Part shown: positions 34,618-42,799 of the stretch, in pieces | Layout of the letters: each line of letters opens with the position of its first letter | Position numbering within the stretch: position 1 is the first letter of the stretch | Program-made: the position numbers and the translations under genes | Notes under the pieces: model-generated | Told to the model about the DNA's origin: nothing | What the model saw: the letters and a program-made list of their open reading frames with translations, nothing else | Database searches by the model: none | NCBI RefSeq assembly: GCF_003399765.1 | Contig: NZ_NFZV01000005.1 | Location: 1-64,000, forward strand | DNA from: Alkalilimnicola ehrlichii | GTDB taxonomy: Bacteria; Pseudomonadota; Gammaproteobacteria; Nitrococcales; AK92 | Length of the DNA: 64,000 nucleotides | Reading direction: 5' to 3'

Positions 34618-35214
34618 TTAAAACAGGAGGGGCCACATGCTAAGCACAAGCACCACACCCATCGCCATATTGAAGCGCTTAAGATGAGCCGGATCGGAGA
34701 GGGTTTGCCGCAAACTCACTCCAAAACCCGCCCAGATGGATACGCAAGGAAGGTTGATCAAGGTAAACACAGACGCGATTACCAAGACCGATAGGAGTGG
34801 GCTATCCGTGTTGGTGTAGATCGCCATCGCGGTGGTGGCCATGACCCAAGCCTTGGGGTTGACCCATTGGAACCCTGCCGCCTCGAGAAAAGTGATCGGC
34901 TGGTTTCTCTCAACGCTGCCCTCCGCGATAGAGCGCGTCATTGCGATCCGCCAAGCGAGGTAGAGGAGGTAGGCGCCTCCAGCTATTTGCAGTGCAAGAT
35001 GGAATGCTGGGAAAGTTGTCAGTAATGCGCCTAGACCAGCCCCAACAGCGATCAAGAGCGCAAAAAAACCTACAGAAATGCCCAGCATATGAGGGATGGA
35101 TCGAAGGAAACCGAAGTTGACGCCTGAGGAAAGCAGCATGAAGTTGTTGGGGCCAGGGGTGACCGAGGTAACAAACGCATAGCCGATCAGTGCCATATAC
35201 ACGCTGTTGCTCAT
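34618..35214 (-). CDS. LysE/RhtB-family amino acid or small-molecule exporter
   Basis: The 198-residue protein has six hydrophobic segments and the LysE signature VTSVTPGPNNFMLLSSGVNF near residues 16-35. Family members export amino acids and derivatives across the inner membrane. It is first in the minus-strand operon, 20 nt before NRPS-A, so it may export the peptide product or an amino acid precursor; that link is inference from position. GGGATATATC lies before the ATG. Confidence 0.88.
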   Translation of the reverse strand: MSNSVYMALIGYAFVTSVTPGPNNFMLLSSGVNFGFLRSIPHMLGISVGFFALLIAVGAGLGALLTTFPAFHLALQIAGGAYLLYLAWRIAMTRSIAEGSVERNQPITFLEAAGFQWVNPKAWVMATTAMAIYTNTDSPLLSVLVIASVFTLINLPCVSIWAGFGVSLRQTLSDPAHLKRFNMAMGVVLVLSMWPLLF

Positions 35215-35265
35215 GATATATCCCTTTATTAGGCCGCTTTCCTAGTAAACACGCCTGCCCTTGTA

Positions 35266-35280
35266 TACCGCCAGGCGGTA
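35266..35280. promoter_or_regulatory. Candidate operator palindrome of the NRPS operon
   Basis: TACCGCCAGGCGGTA is a perfect 7-bp inverted repeat about the central A, 52 bases upstream of the LysE-family start. On the minus strand it overlaps a TATACA that could be a -10 element, so a bound protein would block polymerase. A weaker related repeat (GACCGCC/GGTGGTC) lies at 35323-35344. No regulator gene is adjacent in the NRPS operon. Confidence 0.55.
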
Positions 35281-35741
35281 CGCTCCGGCACTACGAGTTA
35301 GCATGTTTAGGCCCTATCAGCAGACCGCCTGAGTTGAGGTGGTCGCGTGGAAACCCCTCATGACCGAGGGCTTCATTACTTTTTGATTATGCTGGTTTTT
35401 TCTTTTGTCTGATTAGCTTGAGTATTGTCCAGGCCGGATGGCCCGTCAACCTCTTGTGGCTGGTTTAGAAAATGCGAATTTGATTCTTGTGGAATCTGAT
35501 CTGAAAGTGCTCCAGAAGCGGCACCTAACGGTTTGCCGGCTAGGTCGGTAGGTTCTCGCCACAGTTTTACGGAAGGAGTGCCGTTATCTCCTCATTCCTG
35601 TTCGTTGCCGTTACCAGAACCTAACCACAACAAAGCAATCATCCCGCTAAAGCACGACGAACCTCTTGAAAGGCAAGCCTCAGTTGTCAGGAAAAACCCT
35701 TTTGCCCGGCGGAACCTTACACAGCTGCGAATCTTGAAAAG

Positions 35742-35753
35742 ATTGTCGACAAT
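35742..35753. promoter_or_regulatory. GntR/FCD operator, copy 1
   Basis: ATTGTCGACAAT is a perfect 12-bp palindrome of the TTGT-N2-ACAA type bound by many FCD-class GntR regulators. It is the first of three copies before the GntR gene at 35920. Confidence 0.72.
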
Positions 35754-35803
35754 AAACAGGCTTCCCTCCCGATTTCCCTTGAGTACCGCTGTTATGAAGA
35801 TTC

Positions 35804-35815
35804 ATTGTCGACAAA
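35804..35815. promoter_or_regulatory. GntR/FCD operator, copy 2
   Basis: ATTGTCGACAAA differs from the perfect palindrome in the last base. Its centre lies 62 bases from copy 1 and 74 from copy 3, both close to whole helical turns (about six and seven), which would suit cooperative binding. Confidence 0.7.
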
Positions 35816-35827
35816 ATGACCATAAAA

Positions 35828-35846
35828 CCGATAGGATACCTATCGG
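35828..35846. repeat. Perfect palindrome CCGATAGG-ATA-CCTATCGG
   Basis: An 8-bp perfect inverted repeat with a 3-base centre sits between operator copies 2 and 3 in the GntR promoter region. The core matches the palindrome after rplQ at 13816-13833. It could be a second operator or an mRNA hairpin in the leader. Confidence 0.5.
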
Positions 35847-35877
35847 CAAGCGCTGATTGCCCGCTCACGGGTAGTCC

Positions 35878-35889
35878 ATTGTCGACAAT
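35878..35889. promoter_or_regulatory. GntR/FCD operator, copy 3
   Basis: A second perfect ATTGTCGACAAT lies 30 bases before the GntR start codon, where binding would block transcription or early elongation of the gntR-acnD-prpF operon. Confidence 0.74.
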
Positions 35890-35919
35890 TTGCCGGATCT
35901 ATCCTGTTAAGGCTGACCT

Positions 35920-36585
35920 ATGGACACTGCTCTTGCCAACGACAACCGTACGCTGGCCGAGCGGGTTTTCACCCGCTTGCAGGACGATATCGTCCTCGGT
36001 GTGTTCGAACCCGGCCAGAAACTTGGCGAGGCCGAGCTGGCGGCCCGCTACGGCGTTAGCCGTGGCCCGCTGCGGGAGGCAATTCGGCGCTTGGAAGCAC
36101 GCAAGCTGCTGGAGCGCATCCCCCACGTCGGCACCCGAGTGGCGGCGTTGGAACTGCGCGAATTGATCGAGATCTATCGAGTGCGGGAAGCCCTGGAGGG
36201 CCTGGCGGCGCGTTGGGCGGCCGAGCAGATGGGCGCGGCGGAGATTGCCGGTCTTTGGGAGTTGCTGGAGCAACACGAGCAACAGCAGGATCTGCAGGAG
36301 GATGTCGCCTACTATCAGCGCGAGGGCGATCTCGATTTTCACTACCGCATCATCCAGGGCAGCCACAACGGCACTTTGGTCGATCTGTTGCTCAATGAAA
36401 TCTACTACCGCGTGCGTCGTTACCGCTATCAAGTCTCGCTGAATCTCCACCGCCCACAGCGAGCGCTGGACGAGCATCGACGGATTGCCGAAGCCATTGC
36501 TGCGCGCGACGGCGAACTGGCCGAACTGCTTATGCGCCGGCATATCAGCCGTGCGCGCAAATATCTGGAAAACCACGACGATTGA
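35920..36585 (+). CDS. GntR-family regulator, FCD subfamily
   Basis: The 221-residue protein has an N-terminal winged helix (ELAARYGVSRGPLREAIRRL near residue 40) and a helical FCD ligand domain with metal-site candidates in DFHYRII and HRRIAEAI. It is the first gene of an operon with acnD and prpF and overlaps the acnD region, so it most likely controls propionate or 2-methylcitrate catabolism. Three palindromes in its promoter indicate autoregulation. The ligand (2-methylcitrate is a fair guess) is inferred. Confidence 0.9.
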   Translation: MDTALANDNRTLAERVFTRLQDDIVLGVFEPGQKLGEAELAARYGVSRGPLREAIRRLEARKLLERIPHVGTRVAALELRELIEIYRVREALEGLAARWAAEQMGAAEIAGLWELLEQHEQQQDLQEDVAYYQREGDLDFHYRIIQGSHNGTLVDLLLNEIYYRVRRYRYQVSLNLHRPQRALDEHRRIAEAIAARDGELAELLMRRHISRARKYLENHDD

Positions 36586-36590
36586 TGCTT

Positions 36591-39188
36591 ATGAACACAC
36601 AATACCGCAAGCCTCTGCCGGGAACCCGGCTCGACTACTTCGATGCCCGCGCCGCCGTCGAGGCCATCCAGCCTGGCGCCTACAGAAAACTCCCGTATAC
36701 CTCGCGCGTGCTGGCGGAAAATCTGGTGCGCCGTTGCGAGCCGGAGCTGTTGACCGATGCCTTGCAGCAGCTCATCGGACGTAAGCGCGATCTCGATTTT
36801 CCCTGGTACCCCGCCCGGGTCGTGTGCCATGACATCCTCGGCCAAACCGCCCTAGTCGATCTCGCCGGCTTGCGCGACGCCATTGCGGAAAAAGGCGGCG
36901 ATCCGGCCAAGGTCAACCCAGTCGTGCCGACCCAGCTCATCGTCGACCACTCGCTGGCGGTGGAGTGCGGCGGTTACGACCCGGACGCCTTTGCGAAAAA
37001 CCGCGCGATTGAAGAGCGGCGCAACGAGGATCGCTTCCATTTCATCAATTGGACCAAGCAAGCCTTTCACAACGTCGACGTCATCCCGCCGGGCAACGGC
37101 ATCATGCATCAGATTAATCTGGAGCGGATGTCGCCGGTGGTGCACGCGGTCGACGGCGTGGCCTTCCCCGACACGCTGGTCGGCACCGATAGTCATACGC
37201 CGCACGTCGACGCCCTGGGCGTGATTGCTATCGGCGTTGGCGGCCTGGAGGCCGAGAGCGTGATGCTCGGCCGCGCCTCGTGGATGCGGTTGCCGAACAT
37301 CGTCGGTGTGGAGTTGACCGGCAAGCCGCGGCCAGGAACTACCGCCACCGACATCGTGCTGGCGTTGACCGAATTTTTGCGAAAAGAACGTGTGGTTTCC
37401 ACCTATCTGGAGTTCTTCGGCGAGGGTGCGGCGCACCTGACGCTGGGGGATAGGGCCACGATCTCCAATATGACGCCCGAGTATGGCGCCACGGCGGCGA
37501 TGTTTTACATCGACCAACAGACTATCGATTACCTCAAGCTCACCGGTCGCGAGGACGAGCAGGTCAAGCTGGTGGAAACCTACGCTAAAGAGGCCGGTCT
37601 ATGGGCCGACTCGCTTGCCGAGGCCGACTACGAGCGGGTGCTACGTTTCGACCTCTCGCAAGTAGTGCGCAATATCGCCGGTCCGTCAAATCCGCACAAG
37701 CGGGTCGCTACCACTGAGCTCGCCAAGCGGGGTATTGCCGGTAAGGTGGAGCGCGAAGCCGGGCTAATGCCCGACGGCGCCGTCATTATCGCAGCCATTA
37801 CCAGCTGCACCAACACGAGTAACCCGCGCAACGTGGTGGCGGCGGGGCTTTTGGCGCGCAAGGCCAACGAATTGGGCCTGACTCGCCAGCCCTGGGTGAA
37901 GACCTCGCTGGCGCCCGGCTCCAAAGCTGTGCAGTTGTACCTGGAAGAATCTGGCCTATTGCCGGAGCTTGAAAAACTGGGTTTTGGCATTGTCGGTTTT
38001 GCTTGCACCAGTTGTAATGGCATGAGCGGCGCGCTGAACCCCGCGATCCAGCAGGAAATCGTCGACCGCGATCTCTACGCCACCGCCGTATTGTCCGGCA
38101 ACCGTAACTTCGACGGCCGCATTCACCCCTACGCCAAACAGGCCTTCCTGGCCTCGCCGGCGCTGGTGGTGGCCTACGCCATCGCCGGCACCATCCGCTT
38201 CGATATCGAAAAGGATGCGCTGGGTACGGACCTGGATGGCAAGCCTATTACCCTGAAAGATCTCTGGCCGAGCGACGAGGAGATCGACGCCATCGTCGAG
38301 CAACACGTCAAGCCCGAGCAGTTCCGGCAAGTCTACGAGCCGATGTTCCAGCTTAAAGTGGAAGCCGGCGAGGCGGTCAGCCCCTTGTACGACTGGCGGC
38401 CGATGAGCACCTATATTCGGCGCCCGCCCTATTGGGAAGGAGCGCTGGCGCGCAAACCCAGCCTCACGGGCATGCGGCCGCTAGCGGTATTGGGCGATAA
38501 CATCACCACCGATCACCTGTCGCCCTCGAACGCCATCCTGCCCGATAGCGCCGCCGGTGAGTACCTAGCCAAAATGGGGCTGCCGGAGGAGGACTTTAAC
38601 TCCTATGCCACCCACCGCGGCGACCATCTCACCGCACAGCGGGCCACCCTGGCTAACCCCAAGCTGCTTAACGAAATGGTGCAGGAGGGCGGCGAGGTCA
38701 AACAGGGCTCGTTGGCACGCATCGAGCCCGAGGGCCGGGTTACCCGGATGTGGGAAGCAATCGAGACGTATCAAGCACGGGAGCAACCGCTGATTATCAT
38801 CGCTGGCGCCGATTATGGTCAGGGCTCGTCGCGGGATTGGGCGGCGAAGGGCGTGCGTCTAGCCGGCGTGGAGGCCATTGTCGCCGAAGGCTTCGAGCGC
38901 ATTCACCGCACCAATCTGGTTGGCATGGGCGTGCTGCCGCTAGAGTTCAAACCCGGCACCACGCGCAAAACCTTATCGATCGACGGCACCGAAACCTTCG
39001 ACGTGCACGGCGCGCTAAAGCCGGGCGCCGATCTTACCCTGGTAATTCGTCGCCGTAGCGGCGAGACGGTCGAAGCGCCGGTGACCTGTCGGCTCGACAC
39101 CGCCGAAGAAGTTTCCATCTACGAGGCGGGTGGTGTGTTGCAGCGCTTCGCGCAAGACTTTCTCGAAGCCGAAGCGGTGGAGGCTTAA
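36591..39188 (+). CDS. acnD: Fe-S 2-methylcitrate dehydratase AcnD
   Basis: The 865-residue protein is an aconitase-family enzyme with the three cluster cysteines in ITSCTNTSNP (near 405) and CTSCNGMSG (near 471), and the swivelling C-terminal domain with GADYGQGSSRDWAAKGVRL. The start MNTQYRKPLPGTRLDYFDAR is typical of AcnD rather than AcnA. AcnD dehydrates 2-methylcitrate to a methylaconitate isomer that needs PrpF, whose gene follows after 3 nt. It replaces PrpD. ATG 36585 is an alternative start overlapping the regulator stop. Confidence 0.94.
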   Translation: MNTQYRKPLPGTRLDYFDARAAVEAIQPGAYRKLPYTSRVLAENLVRRCEPELLTDALQQLIGRKRDLDFPWYPARVVCHDILGQTALVDLAGLRDAIAEKGGDPAKVNPVVPTQLIVDHSLAVECGGYDPDAFAKNRAIEERRNEDRFHFINWTKQAFHNVDVIPPGNGIMHQINLERMSPVVHAVDGVAFPDTLVGTDSHTPHVDALGVIAIGVGGLEAESVMLGRASWMRLPNIVGVELTGKPRPGTTATDIVLALTEFLRKERVVSTYLEFFGEGAAHLTLGDRATISNMTPEYGATAAMFYIDQQTIDYLKLTGREDEQVKLVETYAKEAGLWADSLAEADYERVLRFDLSQVVRNIAGPSNPHKRVATTELAKRGIAGKVEREAGLMPDGAVIIAAITSCTNTSNPRNVVAAGLLARKANELGLTRQPWVKTSLAPGSKAVQLYLEESGLLPELEKLGFGIVGFACTSCNGMSGALNPAIQQEIVDRDLYATAVLSGNRNFDGRIHPYAKQAFLASPALVVAYAIAGTIRFDIEKDALGTDLDGKPITLKDLWPSDEEIDAIVEQHVKPEQFRQVYEPMFQLKVEAGEAVSPLYDWRPMSTYIRRPPYWEGALARKPSLTGMRPLAVLGDNITTDHLSPSNAILPDSAAGEYLAKMGLPEEDFNSYATHRGDHLTAQRATLANPKLLNEMVQEGGEVKQGSLARIEPEGRVTRMWEAIETYQAREQPLIIIAGADYGQGSSRDWAAKGVRLAGVEAIVAEGFERIHRTNLVGMGVLPLEFKPGTTRKTLSIDGTETFDVHGALKPGADLTLVIRRRSGETVEAPVTCRLDTAEEVSIYEAGGVLQRFAQDFLEAEAVEA

Positions 39189-39191
39189 GGT

Positions 39192-40370
39192 ATGGCACGA
39201 GCAGCGCAAATCAAAGTGCCTGCGACCTATATGCGCGGGGGCACCAGCAAAGGGGTGTTCTTCCGGCTGGAGGACTTACCCGTCGCCGCACAAATACCTG
39301 GAGCGGCGCGCGATGCCTTCTTGCTACGGGTGATCGGCAGCCCCGACCCTTACGGCAAGCATACCGACGGTATGGGCGGTGCAACATCGAGCACGAGCAA
39401 GACGGTTATTTTGGCGCCGAGCACGCAGCCGGAGCACGATGTCGATTACTTGTTCGGCCAAGTTGCCATCGATAAAGCCTTCATCGACTGGAGCGGCAAC
39501 TGTGGCAACCTCACCGCCGCCGTGGGCGCATTCGCTATCGAAAGCGGGCTGGTGGCAGCCGAACGGATTCCCCGCAACGGCGTCTGCGCAGTGCGCATTT
39601 GGCAGGCGAATATCGGCAAGACTATTGTCGCTCACGTGCCGATTGCCGACGGCCAGGTGCAGGAAACCGGGGATTTTGAACTCGACGGCGTGACCTTCCC
39701 GGCGGCCGAAGTGCAGATCGAGTTCATGGATCCGGCCGCCGGCGACGGCGCCTTATTCCCCACTGGGAATACGGTGGATGAGCTGGAAGTGCCGGGTATC
39801 GGCACGCTGCGGGCAACGCTGATCAACGCCGGTATCCCGACTATTTTCGTCAACGCCGAGGACATCGGCTACAGCGGCACGGAGCTACAAGAGGCGATCA
39901 ATGGCGATTCGGAACGCTTAGCCTTTTTCGAGACCTTGCGCGCTCATGGCGCGCTACGTATGGGCTTAGTTGAGCGTATCGAGGAGGCGACGCAACGCCA
40001 ACACACCCCAAAAATCGCTTTCGTCGCCCCGGCGCGGCCCTACACCACCTCCAGCGGTAAAACGGTGAATGCCGACGAGGTCGATTTGTTGGTGCGGGCT
40101 TTGTCGATGGGTAAGTTGCACCACGCCATGATGGGTACGGCGGCGGTGGCCATCGGCACCGCCGCGGCGATCCCGGGCACGCTCGTTAGCGACGCCGCTG
40201 GTGGCGGCGAGCGCAACGCCGTGCGCTTCGGTCATCCCTCCGGCATCTTGCGCGTCGGTGCCGAGGCGAGCCGACAAGGCGGCTGCTGGCGCGTGACCAA
40301 AGCCGTTATGAGCCGTAGCGCACGGGTGCTGATGGAAGGCTGGGTGCGCGTGCCAGGCGATGCTTTCTAG
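39192..40370 (+). CDS. prpF: 2-methylaconitate cis-trans isomerase PrpF
   Basis: The 392-residue protein has the PrpF hallmarks: ATYMRGGTSKGVFF at the start, GGATSSTSK near residue 62, SGNCGNLTAAVGAFA near residue 102 and HPSGILRVG near the end. The fold resembles diaminopimelate epimerase. It isomerises the methylaconitate made by AcnD so that a hydratase can finish the step to 2-methylisocitrate. It ends the plus-strand operon. Confidence 0.95.
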   Translation: MARAAQIKVPATYMRGGTSKGVFFRLEDLPVAAQIPGAARDAFLLRVIGSPDPYGKHTDGMGGATSSTSKTVILAPSTQPEHDVDYLFGQVAIDKAFIDWSGNCGNLTAAVGAFAIESGLVAAERIPRNGVCAVRIWQANIGKTIVAHVPIADGQVQETGDFELDGVTFPAAEVQIEFMDPAAGDGALFPTGNTVDELEVPGIGTLRATLINAGIPTIFVNAEDIGYSGTELQEAINGDSERLAFFETLRAHGALRMGLVERIEEATQRQHTPKIAFVAPARPYTTSSGKTVNADEVDLLVRALSMGKLHHAMMGTAAVAIGTAAAIPGTLVSDAAGGGERNAVRFGHPSGILRVGAEASRQGGCWRVTKAVMSRSARVLMEGWVRVPGDAF

Positions 40371-40490
40371 CGGCCTGAGGCCACAAAGGCTGTGGCGTCT
40401 CGCCTGAGCACGGGCAGGGCCGGGGCTCGCGAAATTCAGGCGGAGCCCGTTCGGCGCCGCTGCGATATCTTGGCTTTCCGTAGGCTCTTA

Positions 40491-40538
40491 TCGGTGGGGG
40501 ATGTCGGGCTTCGGCTTCGCCTCAGCCCAACCTACCGA
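40491..40538. repeat. REP-like palindromic element between prpF and prpC
   Basis: The outer arms TCGGTGGG and CCTACCGA and the inner arms TCGGGCT and AGCCCAA pair with single mismatches around TCGGCTTCGCC. On the minus strand the element contains GTAGGTTGGGCTGAGGCGAA, a pattern resembling intergenic palindromic repeats of many gammaproteobacteria. It lies between convergent genes and may also end both transcripts. The rest of the 197-base gap shows nothing clear. Confidence 0.55.
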
Positions 40539-40567
40539 GCTTGCGGTGGCCCCGGTTTTCCGCAGGA

Positions 40568-41716
40568 TTAATCGCGCTGGTCGATGGACACGAAGCGGCG
40601 ATTTTCCGGGCCGACATAGTTGGCGCTGGGGCGGATGATCTTGTTATCCACCCGCTGCTCCATGATGTGGGCCGCCCAGCCGCTGGTGCGGGCGATGACG
40701 AATAAGGGCGTGAACATTGCTGTCGGTACGCCCATCGCGTGATAGGACACTGCCGAGAACCAATCCAGATTCGGGAACATCTTTTTGATGTCCCACATCA
40801 CGCTCTCCAGGCGCTCGGCGATGTCGAACATTTTTATGTCGCCGTTTTCCGCCGCCAAGCGCCGCGCGACTTCCTTGATGACTTTGTTACGCGGGTCGCT
40901 GATCGTGTAAACCGGATGCCCGAAGCCGATGACGACTTCTTTGTTCGCGACCCGCTGGCGGATGTCCGCTTCGGCCTCGTCCGGCGTTTGGTAGCGCTGC
41001 TGGATATCGAAGGCCACCTCGTTGGCGCCGCCGTGCTTAGGCCCGCGTAGGGCGCCGATTGCGCCGGTAATGGCGGAGTACATATCCGAGCCGGTACCGG
41101 CCACCACTCGTCCGGTAAAGGTCGAGGCGTTGAATTCGTGCTCGGCGTAGAGGATCAGGGAGGTGTGCATGGCACGCACCCAGGATTCGCGCGGCTTCTC
41201 CCCATGCAACAAGTGCAGGAAGTGGCCGCCGATGGAGTCGTCGTCGGTTTCTACCTCGATACGGCGGCCGTTATGGCTGAAGTGGTACCAGTACAACAGC
41301 ATCGAGCCCAAAGAGGCCATCAAACGGTCGGCAATGCTGCGGGCGCCGGCTGCGTTGTGATCGTCCTTCTCCGGTAGGCAGCAACCGAGCACGGACACTC
41401 CGGTGCGCATCACATCCATCGGGTGGGCGGAGGCGGGGAGTTGCTCCAGCGCGCCTTTGACCGCTGCCGGCAGGCCGCGCAGCGCTTTTAGCTTGCTCTT
41501 GTAAGCGGTCAGCTCGGCTTGGTTGGGTAGCTTGCCGTGAACGAGCAAATAGGCGATTTCCTCGAACTCGCAGGCTTCGGCCACGTCGAGGATGTCATAG
41601 CCGCGATAGTGTAGGTCGTTGCCGCTGCGGCCTACGGTGCATAGCTCTGTGTTGCCCGCGGCGACGCCGGATAAGGCGACCGACTTTTTCGGTTTCGGCT
41701 TAACGGTCTCGTTCAT
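40568..41716 (-). CDS. prpC: 2-methylcitrate synthase
   Basis: The 382-residue citrate-synthase-family protein has the active-site segments [10 protein letters not shown] near residue 228 and [13 protein letters not shown] near 267, the latter typical of PrpC. It condenses propionyl-CoA with oxaloacetate. The ATG overlaps the prpB stop (ATGA), with AAGGAG upstream, so it is the second gene of a prpB-prpC operon. Confidence 0.95.
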   Translation of the reverse strand: MNETVKPKPKKSVALSGVAAGNTELCTVGRSGNDLHYRGYDILDVAEACEFEEIAYLLVHGKLPNQAELTAYKSKLKALRGLPAAVKGALEQLPASAHPMDVMRTGVSVLGCCLPEKDDHNAAGARSIADRLMASLGSMLLYWYHFSHNGRRIEVETDDDSIGGHFLHLLHGEKPRESWVRAMHTSLILYAEHEFNASTFTGRVVAGTGSDMYSAITGAIGALRGPKHGGANEVAFDIQQRYQTPDEAEADIRQRVANKEVVIGFGHPVYTISDPRNKVIKEVARRLAAENGDIKMFDIAERLESVMWDIKKMFPNLDWFSAVSYHAMGVPTAMFTPLFVIARTSGWAAHIMEQRVDNKIIRPSANYVGPENRRFVSIDQRD

Positions 41717-42606
41717 TCTTGATTCTCCTTGCTGAACAGTGCGTCGAGCTTTTGCTCATAAGCGTGATAGCCGAGAAACTCATACAATTCGGCGCGTGTT
41801 TGCATCAGCGGTAGCACCGATTCCTGGCTGCCTTGTTCGCGTACCGTACGGTAGACCTTGAGTGCGGCCTGGTTCATGGCGCGGAATGCTGACAGCGGAT
41901 ACAACACCAGGCGGACGCCGGCCTCTCCTAGCTCTTCGCGGCTGAACAAGGGCGTCGAGCCGAACTCGGTAATATTAGCCAGTACGGGCACTTTTACCGC
42001 CTTGCTGAACTGGCGATACATGTCGAGCTCGGTCATCGCCTCAGGAAAGATCATATCGGCGCCAGCTTCCACGTAGGCACGGGCGCGCTCGATGGCCGCC
42101 TCCAGGCCTTCCACCGCGAGCGCGTCGGTGCGCGCCATAATCACAAAATCCGGGTCGGTACGCGCATCCACCGCCGCTTTTATACGGTCTACCATTTCCT
42201 CTCGAGAAACAATGGCCTTGCCGGGGCGGTGGCCGCAACGCTTGGCCTGTACCTGATCTTCTATATGGCAGGCCCCGGCGCCGAACTTGATCAGCGATTT
42301 GACCGTGCGGGCGATGTTAAATGCCCCGCCAAAGCCGGTGTCGGCATCGACCAGCAAGGGCGTGTCCACGACGTCGGTAATGCGGCGCACGTCGGTGAGT
42401 ACGTCGTCCAGTGTGCTGATGCCAAGGTCCGGCAAGCCGAGGGAGCCGGCCGCGACGCCGCCGCCGGAGAGGTAGATTGCCTGATAGCCGACCTCAGTGG
42501 CCATAACCGCGTGGTAGGCGTTGATGGTTCCTATGACTTGCAACGGTCGCTCGGCGGCTACGGCGCGGCGAAAGCGGGCGCCGGCTGAGGTTGCTTTATT
42601 GCTCAT
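41713..42606 (-). CDS. prpB: 2-methylisocitrate lyase
   Basis: The 297-residue protein is an ICL/PEP-mutase barrel with the catalytic KRCGH motif near residue 123 and the metal-binding [16 protein letters not shown] near residue 87. It splits 2-methylisocitrate into pyruvate and succinate. AAGGAG precedes the ATG. It is driven by a sigma54-type promoter and faces prpR. Confidence 0.96.
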   Translation of the reverse strand: MSNKATSAGARFRRAVAAERPLQVIGTINAYHAVMATEVGYQAIYLSGGGVAAGSLGLPDLGISTLDDVLTDVRRITDVVDTPLLVDADTGFGGAFNIARTVKSLIKFGAGACHIEDQVQAKRCGHRPGKAIVSREEMVDRIKAAVDARTDPDFVIMARTDALAVEGLEAAIERARAYVEAGADMIFPEAMTELDMYRQFSKAVKVPVLANITEFGSTPLFSREELGEAGVRLVLYPLSAFRAMNQAALKVYRTVREQGSQESVLPLMQTRAELYEFLGYHAYEQKLDALFSKENQE

Positions 42607-42645
42607 GACTGGCTCCTTGGTGCGGTTGGGCTGACAAGCCGTTAC

Positions 42646-42660
42646 GCAAGCGCCATGCCA
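42646..42660 (-). promoter_or_regulatory. Sigma54 (-24/-12) promoter of prpB
   Basis: On the minus strand TGGCATGGCGCTTGC fits the TGGC-N8-TTGC pattern with GG-N10-GC spacing. It lies 40 bases before the prpB ATG and next to a gene for a sigma54-dependent activator, so both sequence and context support it. Confidence 0.75.
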
Positions 42661-42731
42661 GCCGCGGCAGCCTCGGCTAAGTGATTGATGTTGGGGCCGA
42701 GATAGCGGTTTTCGAAGCCGGCGTTAGATCT

Positions 42732-42784
42732 TGAGTGTTTTGTTTGTCGTTTTTGTGAAACACTCAGTTGTTTCAATATGAAAC
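42732..42784. promoter_or_regulatory. Nested palindromes, probable PrpR binding region
   Basis: Three overlapping inverted repeats are packed into 53 bases. TGAGTGTTT (42732-42740) pairs with AAACACTCA (42758-42766). TGAAAC (42756-42761) pairs with GTTTCA (42770-42775). The same GTTTCA pairs with TGAAAC (42779-42784). They lie about 70-140 bases upstream of the sigma54 promoter, a normal activator distance, and 15 bases before prpR, so they may also mediate autoregulation. Confidence 0.7.
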
Positions 42785-42799
42785 GGCGGGGGCGAAGCT

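Noticed and set aside
35533-35856. 107-residue plus-strand frame in the region before the GntR gene
   Set aside because: It has no ribosome binding site, no recognisable domain and a biased composition, and it runs through two of the operator palindromes.
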